DNA from: Chlorocebus sabaeus
Taxonomy: Eukaryota > Chordata > Mammalia > Primates > Cercopithecidae
Assembly: GCF_047675955.1 (NCBI RefSeq)
Contig: NC_132926.1
Coordinates: 15,753,326-15,817,325 of the forward strand
Reading direction: 5' to 3'
Length of the DNA: 64,000 nt
The notes under the pieces are model-generated. The model was given only the letters and a program-made list of their open reading frames with translations, was not told the DNA's origin and ran no database searches. Below, piece after piece: positions 35,026 to 47,039 of the stretch; the stretch's first letter is position 1; the number at the start of each line of letters is the position of its first letter. Made by a program: the position numbers and the translations under genes.

Positions 35026-35879
35026 TGAAATGAAATTAGTGGAATGGAATTACTAAAAAAAAATAGTTTTCTGTTTTTCTCAGTAGATTCAACAGATCAC
35101 ATATTGAATGCTCAATAGTTTCCTTTACTCTTTCTCAATTCATTTCTTCCCTCTTATTCTTCCTCCTTTTTTTCTTTCTCTTATTTATTCTTGTGAAGAA
35201 AATACAAGAAAAGTATATATGTTTTAATCTGCATCTGGTTTTAAAGAACATCAGATGGTAAAACTTCCTCTAGCTTTGCTTGTTGAATAAGGAATGTGCT
35301 AGTCATATGATATGTGTATCCTGGTTTCAAATCTCATGGTAAACTAATAAATTGCTCTTTAAAATTACCAAAAAATTTTAACACTTCAGTCTTGGATTAT
35401 TTTAAATTAAATTACAATTGCAGGAGATTTTTATAACTTATGGTAGAGTTACTAAGGTTTGAAAAAAAATTTCCCAAGCCTTTTTTGGAAGCAGGATAAT
35501 TCTCTCTCAAAGAAAGGAATGGAGTTCAAAATATAAATAATTAAGGGATATTAATTCAAGTTGCTTTTTATTTGATGATAATTTTTGTCTAAAACATTCC
35601 CTCTGCAGAGCTGTTGGTCATTTCTGAAAAATGAAGCAGGTCATCACCACCTTAGTTCTGCCCAGTGTGTAGTGTGTAGGCTATAAGCTTTAGAATAATA
35701 GAGGATGCTTCTTAAAAATATAAAACCTCATGTTTTTCTCCCTATCTCTCCCCACTCCCAAATGAATTAAAGTCTCTGTGATTAAGAACTAAGAATCTAT
35801 GTTTAAAACAAGCTCTTCAAGGGCCTTTTACATGTTCAAAGACTTTAGAGCTTATTAGCAACTAACTAATGCTCATGTA
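35026..35879. other. no gene or element recognised
   Basis: AT-rich unique DNA with a pyrimidine-rich tract at about 35127-35190. Confidence 0.4.
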
Positions 35880-36310
35880 TCAGCATGGCTTTTTTGCTAT
35901 TGTAAGCAATAGAAAACCCAACATCTATTGGCTCACAAAATTGCAAAATCAAGGGACTGTTCTTGCTGTAGAACAAGGTGATAGAGGGCTCAAATAGGTC
36001 CTGGTTTCTGTTTCCCAATGTCTTATTATCCTTATATAAAGTTGATTTCCTTTTCGGTCAGGCTTTTCCCTTGTGGTGGCAAGTGGGCTGCATCTTCTCC
36101 AGATTATTCATATTCTCACAGTAAGTGGAAAGGTAAAAAACATAACCAAAAAAAACCCTGATATACCCTGATATGAGCTCACTGACAGCATGGCCAGGCC
36201 CGAGTCACCTGCCTAACCCTCCAGTGAGAGATGGATTTATTTTCACTGGAAGGACATGATGGAGAGGATGGTCCTCCAGATAGAAACAGTGATACATTTA
36301 CAAGAGGAGT
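35880..36310 (-). repeat. possible ancient interspersed repeat, class unresolved
   Basis: 'catctattggctcacaaaatt', 'atagagggctcaaataggtc', 'ggtcaggcttttcccttgtg', 'gtggcaagtgggctgcatct' and 'cagcatggccaggcccgagtc' follow the reverse strand of a common old mammalian repeat, the same family suspected at 16060-16335. I cannot name it with certainty. Confidence 0.4.
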
Positions 36311-36339
36311 GAATATGTGATGAGTGGGAGAACTCTATG

Positions 36340-36652
36340 AGTGTATGTTTATGTATAATATATAAATATAATACATAATAGATATAATAGATACTATATA
36401 CTATATAAATATATTATATAAATATATATTATATACTATATAAATATATTATAATATAGTATATAATATAATATACTATATTATAATATTATATAATATA
36501 TTATAATATATTTATATAGTATATAATATATATTTATATAATATATTATATATTTATTTTTATATAATATATAATATATTAGAAATACAAATATAAATAT
36601 ATAATATATTATAAAAATATAAATATATAATATATATTTATATTTGTATTTC

Positions 36653-36658
<6 letters not shown>
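36340..36658. repeat. AT-rich palindromic region
   Basis: About 320 bp of almost pure A/T. It holds a perfect 51-bp inverted repeat (36408-36458 and 36497-36547, spacer 38 bp), which I checked base by base, and a second perfect 22-bp inverted repeat (36580-36601 and 36633-36654, spacer 31 bp). Composition and symmetry are like palindromic AT-rich repeats that can extrude cruciforms. Confidence 0.95.
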
Positions 36659-36698
<40 letters not shown>

Positions 36699-36701
36699 GA
36701 A
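36659..36701 (+). repeat. (GA)n/(GACA)n microsatellite
   Basis: 'acacagagagagagagagag' continues as GA repeats and then 'gacagacagacagag'. It abuts the AT palindrome. Confidence 0.93.
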
Positions 36702-37411
36702 AACAGGGACAGACCAAAAAAAATGACACAGAGAAAGACTGCCAGGTTCTAAGAGCATAAATATAGAGACCTCTATGCTTTTTCTCTAAGGAAAATATGG
36801 GGTCCACCTTTTGTACTGTATCCTTTTTAGGAGGTCATGAATGATTTCAGCATTACCTTGGGAATTAGTTCGGAACTGTAAAGCAATTCCAGTGACCCAA
36901 TATTAACTTCGGACCTTTTCTTTTAGAAGAAAATAAGTTCCTTGGGGTATAGACTATTTTGGGGACCTTGCTGAACCCCCCAGTTGAAAAATTAAGAAAA
37001 GGGAGTTAGAAAAAAAATGATAAACCAAGAAGAAAAAAAAAGAAAAATGGAAAATGAAAATCTAATATACCAGATAAGAAGAGATGCATCATCATAGTAA
37101 TTTCTTCTCCACAATCTAATTACATTTCCCAACTGTTTTTCCTGCCAATATCAATACAATGCTTTCTTTGAAACTGAAAAATTATTTTGTAAACTGAACC
37201 AAAGCAATAATAGACTGTTTCTACAAAGGAAAACTGTAGAATTAGTTTACCTAATCTCAGTTGTTGCAGTTACCAGAGCATTTTGGCCTCTTTAGCTGGC
37301 TTCCAGGAGAACTCTGATCTAAATTTCCTTTGTGTTCATATATTTTTTGGCCTCCAACTTTTTGAAATGTATGGTCAACTTTTCCCATTTAAAAACAACG
37401 TATGTTATTGG
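36702..37411. other. no gene or element recognised
   Basis: AT-rich unique DNA with A-rich patches near 37010-37050. Confidence 0.4.
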
Positions 37412-37716
37412 TTTGGGCGTGGTGGTTCATGCCTGTAATCCTAGAATTTTGGGAGGCTGCGGCGAGTGGATAACTTGAGGTCAGGAGTTCGAGACCAGCC
37501 TAGCTAAGATGGTAAAACTCTGCCTCTACTACAAATACAAAAATTAGCCAGGCATGGTGGTGGGCGCCTGTAATCCCAGCTACTCGGGAGGCTGAGCAGA
37601 AGAATTGCTCGAACCTGGGAGGCAGAAGCTGCAGAGAGCTGAGACTGAACCACTGCATGCTAGCCTGGGAAACAGAGTAAGATTCCATCTCAAAAAAAAA
37701 TAAATAAATAAAAACA
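37412..37716 (+). mobile_element. AluS
   Basis: 'tttgggcgtggtggttcatgc' through 'tgcatgctagcctgggaaac', A-tail grown into (AAAT)n. Rather diverged for an AluS. A partial target duplication around 'aaaacaa' is possible. Confidence 0.92.
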
Positions 37717-38034
37717 ATATACACTGTCAGTTATATTTAGCTAGCTCAAACTACCAACTGGGTCCAGTGAGCAAGTTAGAGTCTAAAGTTGAAAAACAGG
37801 CAAAATATAAAAATAATGGCATTCATTTAAAATAACTTATATATGTTTATAAATTTTCCAATGTCACATTGTGTAAATTGTTGCTATTACATCACTGAAA
37901 TAGGTTCAAATCGACAGAGAGACTTCTGAGGATCTCTTCAAATTTTGGAATGCTATTAAGTAATCCATGTCAATTTTATCCAATTTAATCCATGACCAAT
38001 TTTATATTTGGCCCCATCTGGAAATTTTGGGAGT
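37717..38034. other. no gene or element recognised
   Basis: AT-rich unique DNA. Confidence 0.4.
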
Positions 38035-38485
38035 GAATAAGGCCTAGAATCCTGGCCTTAGGGATTTTGGCCTATTGATGAGGCAAATGAGAAACGAAAC
38101 AGTGTAATAGCTGTCACAATAGAAGTATGCATAGTGTATTTCAGGACTACACATTAGTGCCACTATGTTCTGATGGGGTTCAGGAACTCGGTGAGAGCAC
38201 CCCCTAATATGAATGAAGAAGGAAATTAGAAATTAAATTATTTTGACAGGAGAAAAAGGCATTTCCCTTAAAGAGAACTGCATGTGCAAAGGCCTGGAGG
38301 GATAAGTAAGTATAGTTCATTCGGTAAAACAGAAGTAGTGCCTTATGTCTGGAGTTCATGGTTCCTAACATCTTAGGAGATGAGGTTTGAATGGAAGATA
38401 GTGGACAGATTACAAAGACTTTGACTATCCTGTTGGATTTTCTCAAGATGGAAATGAGAAGCCAGAAGGAAATTAATAAAGAAAG
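38035..38485 (-). mobile_element. L2, minus strand, 3' portion
   Basis: Antisense L2 phrases: 'gcatgtgcaaaggcctggag', 'acttaggagatgaggtttga'-like sequence near 38375, 'caaagactttgactatcctg', 'gagaagccagaaggaaatta'. It continues beyond the MIR at 38490-38704. Confidence 0.7.
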
Positions 38486-38489
38486 TAAC

Positions 38490-38704
38490 AATGCTGTTGA
38501 TCATTTCCTATGCATCATGCATTGTTGTGTTAATGAATCCTTACAACTTTATTGTGAGTAAAACTGAGGCACAGAAGCTCAATAATACTTCCTTATAAGT
38601 CAACTTGAGAAAATAATAACCTTCAGTCAGTAAGTACTGTGATCAATACTTAGACTCATTCTGTGACTAGGAGATTGAAACCATGTTGTTCCAATATACT
38701 GCAA
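38490..38704 (+). mobile_element. MIR SINE nested in L2
   Basis: 'tgatcatttcctatgcatcat', 'taatgaatccttacaacttt', 'gtaaaactgaggcacagaag' and 'cagtcagtaagtactgtgat' follow the MIR plus strand. Antisense L2 lies on both sides in the right order, so the MIR inserted into an existing L2. Confidence 0.72.
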
Positions 38705-39100
38705 GGGAATGATTATATTTTAGGTAGAAATATAATTATTGTAGATTTGTGAAGGATAAACTGAGAAGAAAAGCCTGGACACAATAATGTAGTAAGAATA
38801 GAGACTAGAGATCATCAGGAATTAAATGGAGGGACCTGATTGCAGTGTACATAGAACAGAATAAATGAATTCCATAAATATAGAAGTGAGGAAAATTGGC
38901 AAGAAAATTTGTGATTCTATGATGACTCCCTGGCTTCCTAAGCGTTATAGTGTCAGCAACCAGGAGGGAAGTCAGTAGGAAATAGGCATTCTGTTTACTA
39001 ATTCAGAAAATACAGAAAGAGAAACAGTGTTTGAGGGAGAAAGTTTATGAGTTCAATTTTTGATATAGTGAATTGAAATTGTCTGGATATCCAGGAGGTT
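38705..39100 (-). mobile_element. L2, minus strand, more 5' portion
   Basis: After the MIR the antisense L2 resumes: 'gaggaaaattggcaagaaaa', 'tctatgatgactccctggct', 'gagggagaaagtttatgagtt', 'gtctggatatccaggaggtt'. Confidence 0.62.
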
Positions 39101-39834
39101 AGGCTAGCAACATGTTTTTAATCAATGTTTCAGCGTCTCTCTAAGTGATGGCTCATCACACTGAAGAATGAGTGAGAATCTTTCTTTGAACTGTTCTCTT
39201 TCCAATTCAAGTTGTAACCAAAATCAATCTCTTAGGACCCCACCTAAGTTCTCACGCCTGCACTTTTCTCAACTTGGCTTATCAGAGAAAGATAAATCTT
39301 CTCTCACTTCGGTTCTTGAAGGAAGCATGAATCATACCCAGTGGGGAAAATGCAGCATTGGGAGTCTTAAAAGGTTGCATTCCTCAACTCTCCCATGTCC
39401 ACTCTTGACCTATTCTCCTTTGAAGTATATTTAAAAATAGGAGAAGACTCTTCCTCTCCGTCCTTTTAGTTTGAAACTCCATCTTATTAAAGAGTCTTTT
39501 ATGGAATATTTACTATTTTCCAAAAACTAGATAACAGCAATCCACACTTGTATGATTTTAGTGCCTCCTTAAGAGAAAAATATTTTCATTATTTCCTCAA
39601 CATTAAACAAAATAATTGCCTTTAGGTTAATTTACGTTCAACCTTGACAAACCTGTTAGGTTTATTGGCGACTCTGGATGACAGATGTTTTCATTGCTAC
39701 AAAATGTGTCCTCATGTACACTTTCAGTGTCTCTGTAAAACACAAATATGATCCACCTTTTCTCTAAAATTTAATAATCTCGCATGGTACAGCATTGTTA
39801 ATAACCAAAGTTTAATAGCAATTAAATAGTTGGA
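39101..39834. other. no gene recognised
   Basis: Contains an 88-codon ORF (39168-39434 plus) with no domain signature, not preceded or followed by convincing splice sites. Confidence 0.4.
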
Positions 39835-40140
39835 ACGTTTGGTAGTTCCAGCTACCCTTTCAAATATTCCACACATTGTTCCCTCAAATACACCACATTC
39901 TTTCTCAGGTTTTGGCCTTTGCTTAAGTTACCACCTCTGTTGGAATTTCCTGCTCAGGCAACACACAAACGTTTATCCCACTGGCATTTCGTACTTAGCT
40001 CACAAAGTCCAATTTAAATGTTAATTGACAGTCTCTCTCTGTAGTCTTCCTTGATCCACTTTAGAATTAATTGCCTCGTATTCCAACATCACATTGTATA
40101 TATCTCTATTATACTTTGTCTTATACTGTGTTAAAACTTA
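39835..40140 (+). mobile_element. L2 3' part
   Basis: 'attgttccctcaaatacacc', 'ttttggcctttgcttaagtt', 'ctgttggaatttcctgctca', 'tagtcttccttgatccactt' and 'tatttctctattatac'-like sequence follow the L2 3' region. Confidence 0.78.
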
Positions 40141-40924
40141 GGGTTTCCTAAACTGGTATTCTCAGAGAGTGTCTTAGAATTCTTTTTGAAAATGTTTTGA
40201 GTTTATGTTTTCATTTCAATAATAATTTAAAACAATAAATATCAGCATATTCTAAATCATGTGGTTGAGCATTTGTAAGTTAGTGCTATGGCACAATTTA
40301 AATGTTGGTTTGCATTTGCATTTTTAATTATGTTGGGGATGTCATACTATTTGTATTGCTGTGTGTTAATGAGAAAAGAACATGGAACAGATTTAATATA
40401 GAAACGATACATTTCTCCCAAGTGAAGGTCTACAAACATCCCTGCATTGCCATATACAGAAATTTGCTTGTAATTCAAGGAAAGAAAAGTAACAGGAGAA
40501 TAGCATCATTACTAATTTTTTGCTTCCTTTAAGACTTCACGTCACTGAAGGAAACAAATGTAATAGGAAAGAGTGATATTTCAAATTTTTGTTCGCTTTA
40601 TGATTGTCCAAAAGTTAAAATACTATTTTTATGGATATTTTACATATATATTTACATATATATACGTTATATATATACTTATATATATTTGAGTAAACAT
40701 ATAACAAAATGATTTATGTCATACATTTTAATTATTTTTCTTTTTAATTTAAAATTGGTTTTAAATGGCTCGAGTTCGAGAAATAATGTTACTTTTTTAT
40801 AGTTTTACTTTCTATTATATTAGAAAAAGTTATATAAACAAGAGAAGAAAACCCATTGCATTTATCAAAGTATTCTTGTATAAAGCACAATCCAAGGAAT
40901 AAAGGACTCAATAACTTATTAAAA
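40141..40924. other. AT-rich DNA with (TATATA)n patches
   Basis: A low-complexity AT segment lies at about 40638-40696. A 76-codon ORF at 40302-40532 has no signature. Confidence 0.45.
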
Positions 40925-41425
40925 TGCAATTTTTTTCAAATTGTAGTAAAATAACATAACATATAATTTTCTATCTTAACCATTTTTAAATATACAGTTC
41001 AATAAAACAGGTCTTCATAGTTTTTTATCTTGCAAAATGGAAATTCTATATCTATTAAACAACAACTCCCCACTTCCCTTTTTCCAGCCCCTCACAACCA
41101 TTGTTCTACTTTCTGTTTTTATGAATTTGATGATCTTAGAATCTTCATATAAGTGTAATCACATAGTATTTGTCTTTTTGTGCCTGGCTTGTTTCACTTA
41201 GCATAATGTCCTCAAGATTAATTCATGTTATAGTATGCACCAGGATTCCTTTCTTTTTGAAGGTTAAATAATATTCCACTATATGTATATACCACATTTT
41301 GTTTATCCACTCATCTCTCAATGGACACTTGGATTGTTTCCACCTTTTGGCTATTGCGCATCATGCTACTATTCACATGAGTGTGGAAATATCTCTTTGA
41401 GATCCTGCTTTCAATTCTTAATACA
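40925..41425 (-). mobile_element. L1 (L1MA/MB-type) 3' end
   Basis: Antisense 3' UTR and ORF2 end: 'ttgtagtaaaataacataac', 'ctatcttaaccatttttaaa', 'cattgttctactttctgttt', 'ttcacttagcataatgtcct', 'ttgtttatccactcatctct', 'ttttggctattgcgcatcat'. About 500 bp; the remainder is missing by 5' truncation. Confidence 0.87.
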
Positions 41426-43529
41426 CATATTTTATGCTAAGAGTTAAGTAGAGAACATTGTCATTTGCTGAGGATTACAGGACTGCTTTTAATCTTTCTT
41501 AGAGATCCTAGGTGCTCGTATTTTTAGAGGCAATACCTGACATCATATTGAAGATACTCACAAGCATCCACGTTTGACATTGTGAATAATTATTGTTTAT
41601 AATGTTGTTCTTAAACTTATTTGGCTACGTGTCACTAACTTAATTTATGAGTGGCAGTGATTCTATAGTCATTGTACGTTCTTAGGAATTTTTATAGAAA
41701 GTTACCTAACCTATAAATTGTTTTAAAATGTTATGAAATTTTGGTGGTATTAAACATAACACTTAATGGTGTGGATATGCTGTGTTATGGACATTATATT
41801 AAATATTGCGTTCAATTCCCCCCCAATATTTTGAGATACTACAGTTTTTCCATGTCTCAAGCATTCCTTAAGTCACTTGATAAGATCATAGGCCCTAAGT
41901 ATCCAACCTGTAATACTTAATGAATAATACATAACTCAGGACTAAATATTCCACCTCTAAAATTATGTAAAAAAGCCTCTAGGTTTTAATATGGATCATG
42001 AGAAAATAAATGGACTTAGAAATGGCCCTGTCTGAGTGTTTTGTATCTAAAGTATTACCTTGAGTAATATAAATTTTTTAAAGTTAAAATATATGTTGGG
42101 ACCAAGCAAGTGACCAGAGGAACTATCTGGCTTAATAAGTTGAAACTGTTATCAAGTGAGAAGAATTGGAATGCAGAAAAGAAGAGATGGGTGACTATGG
42201 GGACAAGAGTGTCAAGAAATCCACTATGGAGTAGTTTATAGCAACTTTGTGCCTAATTTCCACAGAGGTTCCTCTTGCCCTTCCTTTATCTGCTCTCCAA
42301 ACCCTGAGTTTCATGACTGGTTCTTCAGCAACCAAGGAGAAAATCTTTATCTCGAAAGAAAAGAAAAATGGAAATAATTGCTCTCTGGGATTTCAATTAA
42401 ACATATGTCTTCAGAAGGCATTTAACTTTTGAAACACCCTGAGTCATGTAATACTTGTTCAAAGTGTCATAAAAACATAACCTGGTTTTCACATTCTGAA
42501 AGAATGGTCGTCCAGCAATTAGTGCTGTAACTGCTACTTGCGACTGTTCTAAATAGATAACTGCGAGGCTTGTGTATAAACTAAACTGACTTTCAATGGG
42601 AATCCTTTAAAAACATACAGCAAGCAATCCCACCAAAATATTAATTTGCACTCAAACACTTGATACCACAAGACACTCCAATTATCTCTCACTGTTTAAG
42701 CCAGAAGACTTTTCCAGGCTTTAAACTAGTCTCTGAAGAGATTTAATTCAATATTACTTACCCCAAAGCAGCCAGCATGCTCTTTTTGACCTTCAGGTCA
42801 ATGATAGTGACCCAAATGAGACCCAATCAAATCTGAATATGTACACCCCTAAAGAACTATTCTCAAGGTTAATTGTATCTTGGTTCTATTTGCTGAATAA
42901 GGAATCAATTAAAGAGAATAGCAAAAGAAGTCATAAATGGCTCCATGAACTGTATAGACATGAGCCATATAGGCTTCCTTTGCTTCTGTTCTTCATAGAT
43001 CTCTACACAGAAGGCAATAAACTGATGGCAGAGGCATTCTTTTGCTTTCTGTCATCACTGTCATCAACACGTATTTTATTCTTGCATCAAATTGTTTCAT
43101 TTGTCAATTCACAGAGGCCAAAACATATAACTAAAACTATTTAGTTATTGGTCATAATGGCAAAATTCCTTGGACTTGAATACTATCATAGTGTGTTAAC
43201 TCACTGAATTGTAGGGAAATATGATACTAATATGTTTAGTTGTAACAGCATGGTGTGGGAGTAGCAAAAGAAGTTTACAGCAAAAGTACTGCTCTCTACT
43301 AACTTTCAAGGTTTATGTGTGGGCATTGAAAAAAATTATATGAAAATAGTACAATTTATAATGGAAGATAATAGGAAGAGGAAAAAAGTATTTTCTGTAG
43401 GTAATACAAAAAAAAAAAAAAAAAAAAAAGCAGGGTACCTAAACACAACATTATATTTAGTTACAGAATATAGTAATACAAAAGAGAAGGAAACTCATTT
43501 TACAAACCTTAAAATAATGGTAATAAACA
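41426..43529. other. repeat-poor interval
   Basis: No element recognised apart from an A22 run at 43408-43429. A 101-codon ORF at 42839-43144 has no recognisable domain. AT-rich throughout. Confidence 0.4.
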
Positions 43530-43690
43530 TTTGAGGGCTTAGTGTTGCCAAACATTGTGCTAAGAGTTTTATAAGAATTTGTTCATTCTTCATCACAATC
43601 CATGAGGAAACTGAGGCTCAGAGAACTTAACTCTTCATCCAGGGTCAAAAAGAAAGGAAAATGAAGGAGCTCAAGTTTGAAATGTTGCAG
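43530..43690 (+). mobile_element. MIR SINE
   Basis: 'ccaaacattgtgctaagagtt', 'catcacaatccatgaggaaa', 'ctgaggctcagagaacttaa' and 'catccagggtcaaaaagaaa' follow the MIR core. Confidence 0.82.
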
Positions 43691-45102
43691 GAAATTCTTT
43701 ATATTTAATAGCATCCTCTATCCATCTATTATAGGACATACAGTTATAAAATAATCCAATGAGTGTGAAAACTTATAATAAAGTGATAACTGGGGCAGAA
43801 CGGGTGATTCTTGAGGCCCTCATTGAGACTGAGTGTTGAGACTTTAGAACCAGAGGCAGCAGCAAGCCAGAGCCAATGATTAAGGCCTTAGTCAATGGAG
43901 GGCCTTCACATGCTTGTGACTGGGGCCAAGTTTCTCTAGGCACTTAATAGGTGTTGATTATCCAGAATTGCCAGTATTAGCAGTTCCTTGGCTTACTTTG
44001 GACAAAGCAAATGTGACATGTCACCAAGTCACCTGGAAAGAGATGAGGTTGGAGACTTTTGGCATAAATCTCTGTTTCCTGCATATGGCTGCAATATTGA
44101 AGAGGAATTCTGACTTTCTTCTCTGAAATGTACCAATAGTGGCATTTTGGGTCAAAAAATGTTTGCTCATTCTATCATAAGGGTGCCCTTTACCTATATA
44201 TTTATCCATCCGTCCATCCATCCATCCACCCACCCATCAATCCTTTGTGGAGCTGAGCTCTAGGAGGCCCTTAGCTTGAGTGTGGTTTGTGTGCATATGT
44301 TGGCAGGATTCTAATAAACCTAAACTCGCTCATTGTAAACCTCATTCTGATAGTCTTCTAATTTTAAACTTCATTAAGAATTCTCCCTAAATCCTTTGCT
44401 TTGCTTAGGTTAGATATCTAGCTCCTTTTGAAACAGAAACTGCTGTGTTCAATCCAATCTTTTTCTTAGGAAGACTTGGAGCTTTTTATCCATTTCTTTC
44501 AATAATAGGTCCTCTCCTCCTCCCTACTCAACCCCTTTACTTTCCCTATCCAAATCTCATTGTGTTTGGAATAAATGAAGCCAGAACATCTGTTGTTCTA
44601 TTGTATGGTATCTCCAAAGTAGTTTATTCCACAGTAGCTCTATTGCTTTTCCCATGCAGCAGCTTCTACTCTCAAAGGTGCTAAGCCTGAACTTGAACTA
44701 TCAGGATCAATCTTTGAATCAGAATTAACTATCAAAGCAAGGTAAACATTTACTAGGTCTCATGAGGGACACTGGCCTTCAGAATAATTCTTCCCTTGAA
44801 GAAGCATGACTAACACATTGAAGGGGCAAAACAAAGAGGCACAGAGCATGTTAAACTTGTTAAATAGTAGTGGTGTTCTGTGATCAATGGCTATGATGGG
44901 AAGGCAAGACAAAAAGATGCAATATTAAAGGAGGGAGACAGAAGCAGGAACACATGTGCACATCATTATGATACAGACTCTTGAACTTTGAATAACTACC
45001 TAAAATTCCAGCACTTTCTTTATGGCTTAACATGTCTCTTTTTGACTTTTTGCTTCCTTAAGTCTTCCTAGCAGGATCAAATGAATTCTATAAGAGAGAT
45101 AG
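43691..45102. other. no gene; (TCCA)n at 44204-44238
   Basis: Unique DNA with a TCCA tetranucleotide microsatellite. ORFs at 44021-44233 and 44445-44684 show no protein family. Confidence 0.45.
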
Positions 45103-45416
45103 TGGCTGAGCACAGTGGCTCACACCTGTAATCCCAGCACTTTGGGAGGCTGAGACAGGAGGATCAACTGAGGTCAGGAGTTTGAGACCAGCCTGTCCAA
45201 CATGGTGAAACCCCGTCTCTACTAAAAATACGAAAATTAGCCGGGCATGGTGGTGCATGCCTGTAGTCCCAGCTACTCTGGAGGTTGAGGCACAATAATT
45301 GCTTGAACCTGGGAGGTGGAGGTTGCAGTGAGCTGAGATCACGCCACTGCACTCCAGCCTGTGCAACAGAGTGAGACTCCATCTCAAAAAAAAAAAAAAA
45401 AGAGAGAGAGAGAGAT
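45103..45416 (+). mobile_element. AluS with A16(GA)n tail
   Basis: Full-length: 'tggctgagcacagtggctcac' to 'cactccagcctgtgcaacag'. The A-tail is followed by (GA)n, perhaps overlapping a target duplication like 'agagagat', present just before the element at 45091-45098. Confidence 0.93.
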
Positions 45417-46180
45417 CGTTATGCTATCTCAGATGACTCAAGGTAAAAATATAGGTTACACTTATTGAAGGACTTAGTCTGGTAAGGACTCCTCAATTGT
45501 GACATATGCCCAAGACATGTGTGTATTTGTGCCTCTTTAGATTGCATCCTGCTGAGGCCAGCAAGAGTGAGAGGATGCCAAGAGTTTCAAGTACCAAAGA
45601 AACTTTTCAAAATGTGTTTGTTCCTCCTGGTATAGACACCCTTATCATCACAGAGTTGTTCTTATTAAGTATCAATTTTACATGACTGTATTGGGGCCAA
45701 GCAAAAAGACCATGACCTGTACCTTCTTGAGCTTGATTACTAGGCTCTTCAAAAAGGTTGCTCATTTGTTGTCCCATTTGTTGTCCCTGAAGTATGTGCT
45801 CCCAAGAAGTAGTTAGCGTCAAGCAGCTGTTATTAATCTACTCTCTGAAGGATTTCCCTGGAAGCTGGCCACCTGCTGAGGTGACTGAATTTCCCAAAGG
45901 GAACTAAGCTGAGGCTGAACCTGGCTTCCACATTCCTTATTGTATCCTTAAGCATGCCTGAATTAAAATGAGTCCCATGCAGCTGGGCAGATCATGCAGA
46001 GTTGCTTCATTTCATATGTAATGGAGCAGAGTACAGAGTCCACTCCACAGCCTCAATCTTGCCCCCACGAAGCACTCTTCCAACTCTTGTCAGGCTTGCC
46101 AAGGGAAGTGTTTCTATTTATAGATTTCTCTTCCATTGGGTGACTGGGTGGCCCTAGACCAAGGGAAGAACTTTAATTTT
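45417..46180. other. no gene or element recognised
   Basis: Unique DNA; a 71-codon minus-strand ORF at 45607-45822 has no signature. Confidence 0.4.
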
Positions 46181-46488
46181 GCATTTTGTTGTTGTTTTTG
46201 AGATGGAGTCTGGCTCTGTTGCCCAGGCTGGAGTGCAATGGTGCTATTTCGGCTCATTGCAACCTCCACCTCCCAGGTTCAAGCAGTTCTCTTGTGTCAG
46301 CCTCCCAAGCAACTAGGATTACAGGTGCCCACCATCATGCCTGGCTAGTTTTTAGTATTTTTAGTAGAGATGGCGATGGTGTTTCACCATGTTAGCCAGG
46401 CTGGTCTCGAATTCCTGGCCTCAAGTTATCTGCCTGCCTCGACCTCCTAAAGTGCTGAGATTACAGGTGTGAGCCACTACACCCAGTC
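46181..46488 (-). mobile_element. AluS
   Basis: 'gttgttgtttttgagatgga' to 'gagccactacacccagtca'. Both arms present; an extra 6-bp repeat 'gcgatg' lies near 46374 ('gagatggcgatggtgtttca'). Confidence 0.92.
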
Positions 46489-46724
46489 AATTTGATTCAT
46501 AAAGTTCAATAAAATCATAATTAGAATATTTTTTCCAGAGGAACAACATTATTTGACTTTCATTTTAACAGAATTTTTAAAATTTGAGGGCAGGGAGTCT
46601 CTCTTTATTTCTCCTACTAAAATTCCAGTTGAAACTACCATTATTTAATGCTTGGACCACTCACTGCTTCTACTTATTCCACTTCCATAGCCATATTGAT
46701 TTCCCTGTCCCCAGCATTTTGTTA
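46489..46724. other. no element recognised
   Basis: Short unique interval. Confidence 0.4.
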
Positions 46725-46940
46725 GGAAAATTTGCAAACATACAGAAAAGTTCAAATAATTATATAGTAAAAACCTGTATATGCACCACCTAGATTCTAT
46801 AATTAATATTCATATTGGTTTTGAAAATTTGTAAGTTAGATCAATCACAATATTCCCCCAGTGAACATCTTCTTATTAACTCTGAATAATATCCTGATTC
46901 TTTGCCATAGTCCAGTAGACTCATCCTGATTTGATTTTTT
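46725..46940. mobile_element. possible L1M 3' UTR fragment
   Basis: 'tttgcaaacatacagaaaag', 'ttcaaataattatatagtaa', 'tatgcaccacctagattcta' recall a common old L1 3' UTR motif. Orientation and subfamily are uncertain. Confidence 0.4.
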
Positions 46941-47039
46941 GCTACCATATTACCTCATTTCTTCCCCCTGCCCCCCTCCATTGCTGGTTTCCAGCCACAG
47001 TGCCATTTTTTATATTCTTCAAAAACATTAAGTTTATCC

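Noticed and set aside
42839..43144. 101-codon ORF in repeat-free DNA
   Set aside because: No domain, no codon bias I can judge, no splice-site or promoter context; the length is not exceptional for 64 kb of AT-rich DNA.
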